Below, in pieces: positions 35,207 to 47,458 of a stretch of 64,000 nucleotides of DNA. Source of the stretch: Rutidosis leptorrhynchoides. Its lineage: Eukaryota; Streptophyta; Magnoliopsida; Asterales; Asteraceae. Below the pieces are notes generated by a model. The model saw only the letters and a program-made list of their open reading frames with translations. It was not told where the DNA came from and ran no database searches. Both the position numbers and the translations under genes were made by a program. Positions within the stretch are counted from its first letter, which is position 1. Every line of letters starts with the position of its first letter. The stretch covers positions 137,571,501 through 137,635,500 of the forward strand of contig NC_092343.1 of NCBI RefSeq assembly GCF_046630445.1, read 5' to 3'.

Positions 35207-35572
35207 AAATCAGTTTTTATAAAACTTGATTTCATAAAACACATTTTATAAACTTGTATATTATTTGTTATGTATATTTTATAAAACTAATTTTATAAAA
35301 TGTAACATAACTTAATTAATTATTTAACCTATAAATAATTAAATCATTGTTATATAAGTTATTCCATAACTTATATAAACATATCAAGTAATATTATTTA
35401 AGAAACCTTTTCCTTAAAATTCAAGTGTCGTGTATTTAATCAATGATCCAATCGTTAAGATCAAATACGAATAAGGTGTCGGTAAGCTTGTTATTGGGTA
35501 TGACCAGACTTGGATCAAAACATATTAGCCATATTAATTTAATATGTCTCTCGGGCATACGAAATACCTTCA
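35207..35572 (-). repeat. LTR-G, truncated 3' LTR
   Basis: Retains only the U3 part, from TGAAGGTATTTCG (minus strand, 35572) to the A/T-rich stretch at 35207. It matches 42403-42768 of the 5' LTR, then breaks off into unrelated sequence. The remaining roughly 610 bp, including R and U5, are missing. Confidence 0.85.
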
Positions 35573-36341
35573 TTCTCCCACTTGCACGAGAAACATAAGA
35601 AATTAATGCAAGTGATGGATACCACCTAACGACCGTCCATCACCCCCAATATGTTATGACTTTGTGCCATTCAATAACATCATCCCTTTCGAGTTCCCAT
35701 CTCGAATATGAATAGGTGAATCTTTCATTCTATCCTTTCATCCTAGATGTCATGTTAAATCCAAGAGAGACAGAGTGATCACTCTCTTTTAGATTTAACT
35801 TTATCAAGCCTTAGACATCTGACTCTCAACAAATAAGAAGGACAAATTCCATATTGATTACATACGTCCTAGATATATACTTTGTATTACACCTGAGCTC
35901 TTCCTTATGAACTACCATATTTCAGAATAGCGAAGGAAAAAATCAAGGCATAATACTTAGTGAATATCCGAACCCAATATGTATCTCAGGTCAGAGGATA
36001 CAATGATATTCGCCTTTACTCAAGATTACATGTGATCAACCACAAAGTCTCCATTTAGTAAATCTTGAGGGCAGGTCTTCCAATATTTGTATCCCACAAA
36101 TATCTATGAACCTTGGTTGCAATCTTGCCCCACATTCATCCTGTGAATGTATACCAATCCAAGTTCATAATAGTCTAAACCTCACACTTGTTCCCACAAA
36201 TGTGATCGACTACGGAATTTAGAATAATTGCTTATTCATGGATAAAATATGCAAAATAGGAGCATGACTCAAAATAAATTAATACCATAATTATATTAAT
36301 GAGTTTGAACAATTTCGTTCCGATACAATACTTAAAACAGA
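35573..36341 (-). other. Element G 3' untranslated region and polypurine tract
   Basis: Noncoding. On the minus strand it ends GCAAGTGGGAGAA directly before the LTR TG (35573-35585), a typical copia polypurine tract. Nothing else is identified in it. Confidence 0.7.
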
Positions 36342-37661
36342 TCATGACCAATCACTAGAATATCGAAGCCCTAAAGCACAAACATGTCCTGCATGCTTTG
36401 ATCCATGTAAGAGCTTCGTGAGTGGATCCGCTATTTTAAGATCTGTGTGAACTTTGTGAATACATATCTTTCCCTTTTCAACTTCATCCCTGATGTAGTT
36501 GAATCTCCACTCAATGTGACGGGTCTTTTGGTGAGCACGAGGTTCCTTGATTTGAGCAATCGCACCCTCGTTGTCACAAAAGATCTCAAGAGGGTCCTGA
36601 ATGGAAGGGACTACTCCTAAGTCGTTGATGAGTTTCTTCATCCATGCAGCTTCCTGAGCTGCCAATGATGCGGCGATGTACTCTGACTATGTAGTGGTTA
36701 AAGCAACAACGTCCTGTTTTAAACTCTTCCAAGAGACTGCACCTCCATTTAACATGAAGACATAACTGGATTGTGATCGAGAATCATCTCGATCAGTTTA
36801 GAAACTCACATCCACGTAACCTTTTACAGCGAGTTCCTCCTCACCAGACCCATATATCAGAAACATATCCTTAGTCCTTCTTAGGTATTTCAATATACTT
36901 TTGATAGTAAACCAATGACTGTTTCCTGGGTTATTCTGGTATCTACTTGTCAGGCTAAGAGTGCATGACACATCCGGTCTAGTGCATATCATTTCATACA
37001 TGATTGACCCAATGGCAGAAGCATATGGGACTTTCTTCATTCTCTCCTGTTCATCTTTCGTGGTGGGGCACTGAGATGAACTGAGAAGTGTTCCCTTTTG
37101 AATATGTACCAAACCTTTCTTAGAGTTCTCTATCTTGAACCTTTTCAAGATCTTTTCAATGTATGCACTTTGATTTAAACCTATCAGTTTCTTGGATCTA
37201 TCCTTGTAGATCCCAATCCCCAAAACGTATTGTGCTTCTCCAAGATCCTTAATGGAGAAGCATTTACTTAACCAAGTTTTAACACCTTACATTACCGGAA
37301 TATCGTTCCTAAATAATAATATATCATCCACATATAATACAAGGAATATGATAGTGCTCCCACTAGCTTTCTTGTATACACAAGCTTCATCACCATTTTT
37401 AATGAAGCCAAATATCTTGGCCTCCTCATTAAAATGATGATTCCACATTCTAGATGCTTGTTTCAATCCGTAGATTGACTTCTTTAACTTGCATACCTTT
37501 TTAGGACACTTCGGATCAACAAAACCTTCAGGCTGAACCATATAGACATCTTCCTCAAGATGTCCATTTAGGAAAGCGGTCTTGACATCCATTTGCCTTA
37601 TTTCATAATCATAATGAGCAGCAATGGCAAGCAATATCCTAATAGACTTTAGCATTGCCAC
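36342..37661 (-). pseudogene. Element G reverse transcriptase C-part and RNase H
   Basis: 37661-37287 has the copia RT core: QMDVKTAFLNGHLEEDVYM, GLKQASRMWNHHF and the catalytic LYVDDILL. 37223-36798 has the connection region (YASAIGSIMYEMICTRPD). 36665-36342 ends RNase H (SEYIAASLAAQEAAWMKKLI, IFCDNEGAIAQIKEP, HIEWRFNYIRDEV, KIADPLTKLL). The blocks are separated by stops and frame changes, for example a TAG just before SEYIAA. The expected first RNase H Asp region is altered (GYVDVSF). This copy is inactive. Confidence 0.88.
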
Positions 37662-37664
37662 ATG

Positions 37665-40375
37665 CTAAAAAGTTTCATCATAGTCAATCCCTTGAGTTTG
37701 AGTGAAACCTTTTGCTACAAGTCTAGCTTTATATGTATCCAAGTTTCCATGTATGTCAGTTTTCATTTTGAAAAGCCATTTACAATCAACTAGCCTTGAG
37801 CCAGTAGGTTGTTCAACAAGTTCCCAAACTTGGTTGTCATACATGGATTGCATCTCAGCGTTCATAGCTTCCTGCCATTTATCCTTATCAATCCTTGATA
37901 AAGCATCTTGGTAGTTTGTTGGTTCATCCAAATCAACCACATAGCAACCATCCATGAGAAACCCATATCTCTCATGAGGATTACTAATCCTACCAGATCT
38001 GCAAACGTCTTGTGTACTTTGATCATCCATTTGATCACTCTCAACATTTTCATGTTGAGTTCTAGTGTCAACCAATTGTGTATCATCTACTTGATCTTGA
38101 ACCTCTTCAAGATCTATCTTCCTTTCACTATTTCCTTCCATTAGGAACTTAGTTTCAAGGAATTCTGCCTTCCGATCAACAAATACATTTTGCTCGGATG
38201 GATCATAGAAATAGTATCCCATATCATCCTTGGAATATCCTATAAAGATACACTTCGTGGATCGAGCATTCAACTTATTAGGGACGTAACGCTTAGGGTA
38301 AGCTTCACATCCCCATACCTTTAAGTATGATAGAGATGGAGATTTTCCAAACCACATCTCATGGGGAGTTCATTCCACTTTCTTGGTTGGGGCCATATTT
38401 AGAATACGAGCCACGGAGCATAGATAATAACCCTAAAATGATAGAGGCAACGAGCTTCTAGCCATCATAGATCGAACCATATCCATTAGGGTTCAGTTCC
38501 TCCTTTTGGAAACTCCATTAAGTTGGGGTGTTCCAGGAGGAGTGAGTTGCGAGATAATCCCACAACTTTTAAGATGATCTTGGAAGGCATCGCTTAGGTA
38601 TTCACCTCCTCTATCGGTACGAAGTACCTCAATTGTCTTATTGAGTTGATTTTGTACTTCATTTTGATATTCCTTGAATGCTTCAAAAGTTTCGTCCTTG
38701 TGTGTTAACAAGTAGACATATCCGAAATGACTGAAGTCATCAATGATAGTAATGAAGTATCTTTCACCATTCCTAGTCATGGGCTTAAAGTGTCCACATA
38801 CATCTGAATGTATCAATCCCAATAAGTCCTTAGCCCTTTCATAGGTCCCTTTGAAAGGTGCTTTGGTCATTTTGCCTTGTAAACAAGATTCACATACATC
38901 AAACGAGTCTAGTTCATTTGATTTCAAAAGGCAATTCTTTTGAAGTGTATGCATTCGATTCTTGTTTATGTGACCAAGGCGACAATGCCATAAGTAGGAA
39001 TCACTCAAATCCCTTTTGAGTTTCTTGGTGTTTGCATGGTATATTGAGCTATTGTATGATGTGTCATCATGAACCAATTCATAAATACCATTCGAAGGCG
39101 AAGCCTTAAAATAGAACACATTATCTAAAGAAACATGGATATCATCATTAATGAAATTTAGATTAAAACAATATTGTTTCAAACGGGATACAGAAATAAT
39201 GTTTCGAGATAAATCGGGTGCATACAAAACATTTTTCAAAACAAGCTCCAAACCACTTGGTAGCTTTAAAACAAAGTCTCCTTGAGCTTTCACTTGCACC
39301 CTTGCTCCATTTCCCATGAAGAGACTTGTTGTTCCCACATCTTGATCACTTCTGTTGAACCCCTCCAAAGTATTGCAAATATGAGTTCCACATCCTGTGT
39401 CTAATACCCATGTATTAGAAGAAGTAATACTAAGATCAATGTATACCATATATACATTACCTGAGGTTTGCCCTTCATCCCTCTTTTCCTTCAACTCCTT
39501 AAGGTAGACCGGGCAGTTGCGTTTCCAGTGACCCATTTCACCGTAACTAAAACACGGATCTTCCTTGGGGTTAGCTTTTCCGGCAACCTTTTGCTTCTTG
39601 TTGTTGTTGGTTGGGGTAACCATCTTCCCCTTTCCCTTGCCCTTGCCTTGGTCAGTGGGTTCTTTCCTCTTAGTCGCCTTCGGCTTAGAAGAGTTATTGT
39701 TTTTGGACCCGCCTTCATTGATCATAAACACGGGTGAAGCCCTTTTACCCATGCTTGCTTCTGCCGTGTTAAGCATGGCATGTAATTCGCCAATGCTTTT
39801 ATCCCAACCATTCATGTTGTAATTCATTACAAATGTGTCAAACCTTTTTGACAATGAGTTGAGAATAAGGTCCGTGGCTAATTCATTAGACACGTTGCAA
39901 TATATACGGTTTGCTCGATCAATTAGGCTTTTCATCTTAAGGACATAAGATGAAACAGATTGGGAGTCGTCCATCCGACATGAATGAAGTGCTCGGACAG
40001 TTTCAAAGCTCTCGACACGAGCTTGTTGAAGGAACATCTCCTTCAACTGTGTGATCATGTCATATGCACTATGATGCTCAAAATCCTTTTAGAGTTCGGG
40101 TATCATAGTCCCAAGCATGAGGCAAGAAACTTGCAACGAATCGGTGCAATATTTCTCCCAATAAGCCATGCCTTCCGTATCATCCTCATCCGGTTGATCG
40201 GGAATGGGGTCTTCAACACATACGCCCTATCCTCTAGTTTGAGGACAATTCTTAGATTGTGAAACCAATCCATGAAGTTCGTATGGTTGAGTTTTTCCTT
40301 TTCGAGGATTGACCTCAACGATAGGTTGTTAAAGTTTATTGGTGCATTTGGAATGTTGTTGTTATTGGCGGCCAT
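37665..40375 (-). pseudogene. Element G gag, protease, integrase and RT N-part
   Basis: 40375-40103 is the Gag N-terminus (NLSLRSILEKEKLNHTNFMDW). A one-base shift near 40195 and a stop precede 40058-38493, which continues Gag (UBN2-like core). Its knuckle reads CFSYGEMGHWKRNC, with Tyr replacing the second Cys. Then come protease WVLDTGCGTHIC, the GAG-pre-integrase HCRLGHINKNRM and CESCLQGKM, and integrase Asp residues in IHSDVCGHF and LRTDRGGEY. The third catalytic residue is Lys in NGVSKRRN where Glu is normal, followed by a stop. 38357-37665 holds the integrase tail (WGCEAYPKRYVP) and the RT start (LVDCKWLFKMK, ARLVAKGFTQ). Confidence 0.88.
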
Positions 40376-41771
40376 CTACAAAATATAACAAAGTTGTTTA
40401 AGTATTAATTTTAATTTTAACAATCAATACCCTTTAAATCCAATTGATATTTATAAAATTTTAGAATCCAACGGTAAACCAAATTTCGGTTTCGTGACCT
40501 TTATCCCGTCATTTAATTTAGCTAGGTAGTCATTATATGACAATTGCAATCCTTTTGCAACTTCTAAGTTATGGAATCATTCAATCCTTTTGCATGCAAT
40601 ATTTATCCCATCAACTCCTATTTGTTCCTCATGCTTCGGTGACCCTAAGTTCATGATTCCCAAATCAAGTCGTCCTACTTATGTAAATGTGTAAATTTAT
40701 CATACAAGTGGTTAGGTGACCTTTATCCCACAAGTGTGCGAAATTCACCTTAATCATATTAGTTTGCTCATAACGGTTAGGTGACCTTTATCCCATTATG
40801 AGTTCCCTAATATTTTTAAGTGTTGTACAAAAGGATGGCGTTTAACTTGTTTACCTTGTTAATTAATGGGATTTTAATTTTCCATAATTTCTAGTTTAAG
40901 AAAACTTTTATGCCATACACCAACATGCATTTAGTGTATGGTACTTATCAAAAACTACTTTTATTTCTTGTAATTTAGTCAATTACTTGATATAAACCAT
41001 TTTATATATGTGATTCAATAACATCCTTTTAGTGTTCTCAATAACCATTTATTAATGTCCTTTTAGCCATTTTTAATTTAACCAATTAAATTGTAGTTTT
41101 GCATGTCGTTCACAATGTCTAATTTAACCAATTAAATTGTCATTTTTCTTGTTGTTAACTTGTGATTAACTTGTAGTAACCAAACATACAAACACAATAT
41201 ACAACAATGCATGCAAAACTAATGTGTTCACAATCAAGCCATTTTGGTAGACATTTGTTTAGCCGAAAACAAATGTCACCGGTTAAGGGGTTATAACACA
41301 AATTAGGAGATTTTAAATCTACCACTTAATCTTGCATCCAAATGCTCCTTCTTGTGTTCTTCAAGTCATCATCTTGCATCTTCATTTTTACAAAATACAT
41401 CCTAATACATTTTTCTAAAAAATGAAAATACAACCTAATCTATTTTACATACCAAATATAAAATAAATTACATAACCAAATGAATATTATTACAAACCAA
41501 ATGAATGAATTAATATTACATACCAAATGAATAAATATAAATCATTCAAACATCCAACCAAACACAAGGTCAAGGCTATGATTGTGAACAAGAACATGCA
41601 ATCAAATATGACCAAAATGGAAGAACCAAAACCCATTTTGGAACCCCTAATATTTCGGCCAAATCTCCATACCCACCCAAACCCGACAATTTTTGTATTC
41701 CATTTTCATGCATGTACTTGGAATGCAAATATAGTGGGTTTAAAGACAATATAAGAAGCATAATCCATAGA
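40376..41771 (-). other. Element G leader with internal repeats
   Basis: Noncoding, about 1.4 kb between PBS and gag. It contains three copies of GTGACCTTTATCCC on the plus strand (40494-40507, 40716-40729, 40781-40794), the last two preceded by GGTTAG. It also has two copies of the near-palindrome TTTAACCAATTAAATTGT (near 41079-41096 and 41123-41140). No ORF is credible. Confidence 0.7.
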
Positions 41772-41789
41772 CCTCGGCTCTAGATACCA
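41772..41789 (-). promoter_or_regulatory. Element G primer binding site
   Basis: The minus strand reads TGGTATCTAGAGCCGAGG, an initiator-Met-type PBS with a one-base insertion relative to TGGTATCAGAGC. It lies one base inside the LTR. Confidence 0.75.
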
Positions 41790-41790
41790 T

Positions 41791-42768
41791 TGATGGAATT
41801 TAACAAGTTTCATAAACAACATGTTCAAATAGTTAACTTGATCATTAAACCAATGTAATGTAGTTAAAACAAGTGGAAGCATTATGCAAAGTTCATGTTA
41901 ACATGTTAAGATAATGAGTTAAATTCCATGATAATATCAAGTCTTGAATATATGCTTACAAATAAGAACAAGCAGAGAAGATTCATACCTTCTCAAGCTT
42001 GTTGAGGGTAGTTTACAAAAGTTCAAGATGATGATGAAGATGATGGTAAGAAAGCCTCTAACTTGAAGCCTCAAGTGTGTAATACCCACAAGCAATAACC
42101 CCAACACCTTTGTAATTAGTTAGGATTTGATTGACACTAGATATGAGCTTTTAAAAAAAAAAATTAGAACTCCCTTGAGTCCAAAAAGGGCCACGGTTTT
42201 CAGCTCTTTTTGAGCAGAATTCTGTGCAGTTTTTAGCTTTCTTGATATGTTTTTGAATGCATGTGTAAGTGTAGAATATTAAGTCTTGGTCTTAGTTAAG
42301 CATGGGTAGTAAGTAATAAACAAATGCATGCTTATTGTAACTCCCATGCCACTCACATTGTAATGTTATAATATACTTTTATATAAAAAAACTGATTTTA
42401 TAAAATCAGTTTTTATAAAACTTGATTTCATAAAACACATTTTATAAACTTGTATATTATTTGTTATGTATATTTTATAAAACCAATTTTATAAAATGTA
42501 ACATAACTTAATTAATTATTTAACCTATAAATAATTAAATCCTTGTTATATAAGTTATTCCATAACTTATATAAACATATCAAGTAATATTATTTCAGAA
42601 ACCTTTTCCTTAAAACTCAAGTGTCGCGTATTTAATCAATGATCCAATCGTTAAGATCAAATACGAATAAGGTGTCAGTAAGCTTGTTATTGGGTATGAC
42701 CCAACTTGGATCAAAACATAATAGCCACATTAATTTAATATGTCTCTCAGGCATACGAAATACCTTCA
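41791..42768 (-). repeat. LTR-G, 5' LTR, 978 bp
   Basis: The minus strand starts TGAAGGTATTTCG (42768) and ends AATTCCATCA (41791), next to the PBS. TATAAAA-rich sequence near 42370-42420 is a plausible promoter. Only its U3 part has a partner at the 3' end. Confidence 0.82.
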
Positions 42769-43267
42769 GGTCCTTGATAAAGTGATAACGAATATCTATG
42801 TGTTTAGTCTTAGAGTGTTAGGCCAGGTTGCTAGTTATCGCAATGGCACTCTGAGAATCATAATAGGTTGGGGTTTTAGAAACCTTAAAGCCATAGTCTA
42901 ACAGTTGAGTTTTCATCCACAAAACTTGTGAACAACAGTGAGTTGCAACAATGTCCTCAGACTCAGCTGTTGATAATGAAACACAGTTTTATTTATTGGA
43001 TGACCAACTAACTAATCTACTTCCCAGCATCCGAAGTGACCTGGATGTGCTTTTCCTATCCACATGACAACCGCCATGATCTACATCCGTATGAGCAGTA
43101 AGATTGAAATCGAATCCATGAGGATACTAAATTCCAAGGTTAGGTGTACCTTTAAGGTATTGGAAAATTCTAACCACCGTATTGGAGTGTGATTTCTTTG
43201 GGTTAGACTGAAACTGAGCACACACAGTTACAACAAGTGTAATGTCTGTTCTACTGGCCATCATATA
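42769..43267 (-). pseudogene. Element H: Ty1/copia RT-RNase H remnant
   Basis: The minus strand reads MMASRTDITLVVTVCAQFQ, RIFQYLKGTPNLGI, AHTDVDHGGCHVDRKSTS, VSLSTAESEDIVATHCCSQV, YYDSQSAIAITSNLA and HSKTKHIDIRYHFIKD. This is the end of RT and most of RNase H of a copia polyprotein. There are several stops and a frameshift after the DRKSTS motif. G cuts it after FIKD on the left, and A2 cuts it on the right before MMASR. H is the oldest recognisable layer on this side. Its other parts are not in view. Confidence 0.82.
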
Positions 43268-46200
43268 TGTAGTGACCCGAACTTTTCCATGTTTATATAT
43301 ATTAATTGAGATTGATATTTACATGATTAAATGTTTCCAACATGTTAAGCAATCAAACTTGTTAAGACTTAATTAATTGAAATATGTTTCATATAGACAA
43401 TTAACCACCCAAGTTGACCGGTGATTCACGAACGTTAAAACTTGTAAAAACTATATGATGACATATATATGGATATATATATAGTTAACATGATACTATG
43501 ATAAGTAAACATATCATTAAGTATATTAACAATGAACTACATATGTAAAAACAAGACTACTAACTTAATGAATTTTAAACGAGACATATATGTAACGATT
43601 ATCGTTGTAAAGACATTTAATGTATATATATCATATTAAGAGATATTCATACATGATAATATCATGATAATATAATAATTTAAAATCTCATTTGATATTA
43701 TAAACATTGGGTTAACAATATTTAACAAGATCGTTAACCTAAAGGTTTCAAAACAACACTTACATGTAACGACTAACGATGACTTAACGACTCAGTTAAA
43801 ATGTATATACATGTAGTGTTTTAATATGTATTTATACACTTTTGAAAGACTTCAATATACTTATCAAAATACTTCTACTTAACAAAAATGCTTAAAATTA
43901 CATCCTCGTTCAGTTTCATCAACAATTCTACTCGTATGCACCCGTATTCGTACTCGTACAATACACAGCTTTTAGATGTATGTACTATTGGTATATACAC
44001 TCCAATGATCAGCTCTTAGCAGCCCATGTGAGTCACCTAACACATGTGAGAACCATCATTTGGCAACTAGCATGAAATATCTCATAAGATTACAAAAATA
44101 TGAGTAATCATCCATGACTTATTTACATGAAAACAAAATTACATATCCTTTATATCTAATCCATACACCAACGACCAAAAACACCTACAAACACTTTCAT
44201 TCTTCAATTTTCTTCATCTAATTGATCTCTCTCAAGTTCTATCTTCAAGTTCTAAGTGTTCTTCATAAATTCTACAAGTTCTAGTTACATAAAATCAAGA
44301 ATACTTTCAAGTTTGCTAGCTCACTTCCAATCTTGTAAGGTGATCATCCAACCTCAAGAAATCTTTGTTTCTTACAGTAGGTTATCATTCTAATACAAGG
44401 TAATAATCATATTCAAACTTTGGTTCAATTTCTATAACTATAACAATCTTATTTCAAGTGATGATCTTACTTGAACTTGTTTTCGTGTCATGATTCTGCT
44501 TCAAGAACTTCGAGCCATCCAAGGATCCATTGAAGCTAGATCCATTTTTCTCTTTTCCAGTAGGTTTATCCAAGGAACTTAAGGTAGTAATGATATTCAT
44601 AACATCATTCGATTCATACATATAAAGCTATCTTATTCGAAGGTTTAAACTTGTAATCACTAGAACATAGTTTAGTTAATTCTAAACTTGTTCGCAAACA
44701 AAAGTTAATCCTTCTAACTTGACTTTTAAAATCAACTAAACACATGTTCTATATCTATATGATATGCTAACTTAATGATTTAAAACCTGGAAACACGAAA
44801 AACACCGTAAAACCGGATTTACGCCGTCGTAGTAACACCGCGGGCTGTTTTGGGTTAGTTAATTAAAAACTATGATAAAATTTGATTTAAAAGTTGTTAT
44901 TCTGAGAAAATGATTTTTATTATGAACATGAAACTATATCCAAAAATTATGGTTAAACTCAAAGTGGAAGTATGTTTTCTAAAATGGTCATCTAGACGTC
45001 GTTCTTTCGACTGAAATGACTACCTTTACAAAATGACTTGTAACTTATTTTTCCGACTATAAACCTATACTTTTTCTGTTTAGATTCATAAAATAGAGTT
45101 CAATATGAAACCATAGCAATTTGATTCACTCAAAACGGATTTAAAATGAAGAAGTTATGGGTAAAACAAGATTGGATAATTTTTCTCATTTTAGCTACGT
45201 GAAAATTGGTAACAAATCTATTCCAACCATAACTTAATCAACTTGTATTGTATATTAGGTAATCTTGAGATACCATAGACACGTATACAATGTTTCGACC
45301 TATCATGTCGACACATCTATATATATTTCGGAACAACCATAGACACTCTATATGTGAATGTTGGAGTTAGCTATACAGGGTTGAGGTTGATTCCAAAATA
45401 TATATAGTTTGAGTTGTGATCAATACTGAGATACGTATACACTGGGTCGTGGATTGATTCAAGATAATATTTATCGATTTATTTCTGTACATCTAACTGT
45501 GGACAACTAGTTGTAGGTTACTAACGAGGACAGCTGACTTAATAAACTTAAAACATCAAAATATATTAAAAGTGTTGTAAATATATTTTGAACATACTTT
45601 GATATATATGTATATATTGTTATAGGTTCGTGAATCAACCAGTGGCCAAGTCTTACTTCCCGACGAAGTAAAAATCTGTGAAAGTGAGTTATAGTCCCAC
45701 TTTTAAAATCTAATATTTTTGGGATGAGAATACATGCAGGTTTTATAAATGATTTACAAAATAGACACACGTACGTGAAACTACATTCTATGGTTGAATT
45801 ATCGAAATCGAATATGCCCCTTTTTATTAAGTCTGGTAATCTAAGAATTAGGGAACAGACACCCTAATTGACGCGAATCCTAAAGATAGATCTATCGGGC
45901 CCAACAAGCCCCATCCAAAGTACCGGATGCTTTAGTACTTCGAAATTTATATCATATCCGAAGGGTGTCCCGGAATGATGGGGATATTCTTATATATGTA
46001 TCTTGTTAATGTCGGTTACCAGGTGTTCACCATATGAATGATTTTTATCTCTATGTATGGGATGTGTATTGAAATATGAAATCTTGTGGTCTATTATTAT
46101 GATTTGATATATATAGGTTAAACCTATAACTCACCAACATTTTTGTTGACGTTTTAAGCATGTTTATTCTCAGGTGATTATTAAGAGCTTCCGCTGTCGC

Positions 46201-46516
46201 ATACTTAAATAAGGACGAGATTTGGAGTCCATGCTTGTATGATATTGTGTAAAAACTGCATTCAAGAAACTTATTTTGTTGTAACATATTTGTATTGTAA
46301 ACCATTATGTAATGGTCGTGTGTAAACAGGATATTGTAGATTATCATTATTTGATAATCTACGTAAATCTTTTTAAACCTTTATTGATGAAATAAAGGTT
46401 ATGGTTTGTTTTAAAATGAATGCAGTCTTTGAAAAACGTCTCATATAGAGGTCAAAACCTCGCAACGAAATCAATTAATATGGAACGTTTTTAATCAATA
46501 AGAACGGGACATTTCA
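43268..46516 (+). repeat. LTR-A, 5' LTR of A2, 3249 bp
   Basis: TGTAGTGACCCG...GGGACATTTCA. It carries the GATAGATCTATC block (45885-45896) and two hairpins near the 3' end: 9-bp arms AGATTATCA/TGATAATCT (46338-46360) and 10-bp arms AACCTTTATT/AATAAAGGTT (46376-46400). The second stem contains a poly(A) signal. No supported genes inside. Confidence 0.93.
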
Positions 46517-46518
46517 GT

Positions 46519-46615
46519 TGGTATCAGAGCGTTGGTCTTAGAGAACTAGAATTTTGCATTAGTGTTTCTTATCGAGTTTGTTAGGATGCATTAGTGAGTC
46601 TGGACTTCGACCGTG
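46519..46615 (+). promoter_or_regulatory. A2 PBS and conserved post-PBS block
   Basis: TGGTATCAGAGCGTTGG at 46519-46535, complementary to initiator tRNA-Met. The conserved TTAGGATGCATTAGTGAGTC and TGGACTTCGACCGTG block is at about 46579-46615. Compared with A3, about 18 bp just after this block are deleted. Confidence 0.88.
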
Positions 46616-46706
46616 CTTAACAAATTTTGTTGGAAACTATATATTTTTAACATGTGAATATTATGTGATATATTAATCTCTTAACGCGTTTGATATTATG
46701 TGATAG

Positions 46707-47321
46707 ATGTCTACCTCTAGAACAAGTCCCATTGACTGACCTAATAATAATGAAGAGTTAAATGTAAATTGGAATGATTCGTGGACTGATTCATAAGTTC
46801 CCGAAGAGGAACCAGAAGAAGAGTCGGAACCGGAAGAAGAATCGGAACCGGAAGAAGAATCGGAACCGGATGAAGAAATAGAACCGGTGGGGGAAATAAT
46901 AAAACGGTTAAGTAAAAGAAAATCCTCAACCAACCGACCAAGGTTAATTATGGTCAATGGTGTTCCCGCTAAGGAAGCAAAATATTGGGAGGATTACCAA
47001 TTCTCTGATGAATCGGATTCTGAAGAGAATTCCGATGATGTTATAGAAATTACCCCAACTGAATTTAAAAAGGCAAAATAAAATAATAAGGGAAAGGGCA
47101 TAAAAATAGAGAAATCTAATTCCAACCTCGATGAACTTTATATGTATCGTCAACCCCCGAAGTCCTTAAGTTGTAACAATGACCCGGGAACCTCTAAACC
47201 ACCAGGTTTTTCTAAACCAATGTGGACAACGATGGCTCGTATTAGGGGAACATCATATATCCCTAGAAACTTGACAAAACGAACCAAAACCGAACAAGAA
47301 GAAACGAGCGAGTCGGAATAA
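46707..47321 (+). pseudogene. A2 ORF1 (acidic protein), three nonsense codons
   Basis: Same 615-nt length and frame as A3 ORF1, starting MSTSRTSPID, but with TGA at 46737-46739, TAA at 46794-46796 and TAA at 47079-47081. The Glu-rich EPEEES repeats and the PRLIMVNGV, EAKYWEDYQFSDESDSEENS and RIRGTSYIPRNL segments remain recognisable. The function is unknown. The break here contrasts with the open F-box frame that follows. Confidence 0.8.
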
Positions 47322-47458
47322 GATAGTTGTATTCGTGTGGTGTAATATATGTAATATAGTGTGTTTATGCTTTATGATATATGTAAAAATTGCTTGTATT
47401 AATAAGTATTTTTTTTATGAATCTAACTCTTGTCTATTTTACAGTATAAAAACACAAA

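Larger units (their letters stand above)
35207..42768 (-). mobile_element. Element G: Ty1/copia retrotransposon, decayed
   Basis: Minus-strand copia element in the order 5' LTR (41791-42768), PBS, leader, gag, protease, integrase, RT, RNase H, 3' UTR, polypurine tract and a truncated 3' LTR (35207-35572). Integrase precedes RT, which is diagnostic of Ty1/copia. Comparable LTR parts (362 bp) differ at about 11 sites, near 3 percent. On its right it interrupts the RNase H gene of H. The left border is a truncation, so no target duplication can be read. Confidence 0.88.
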
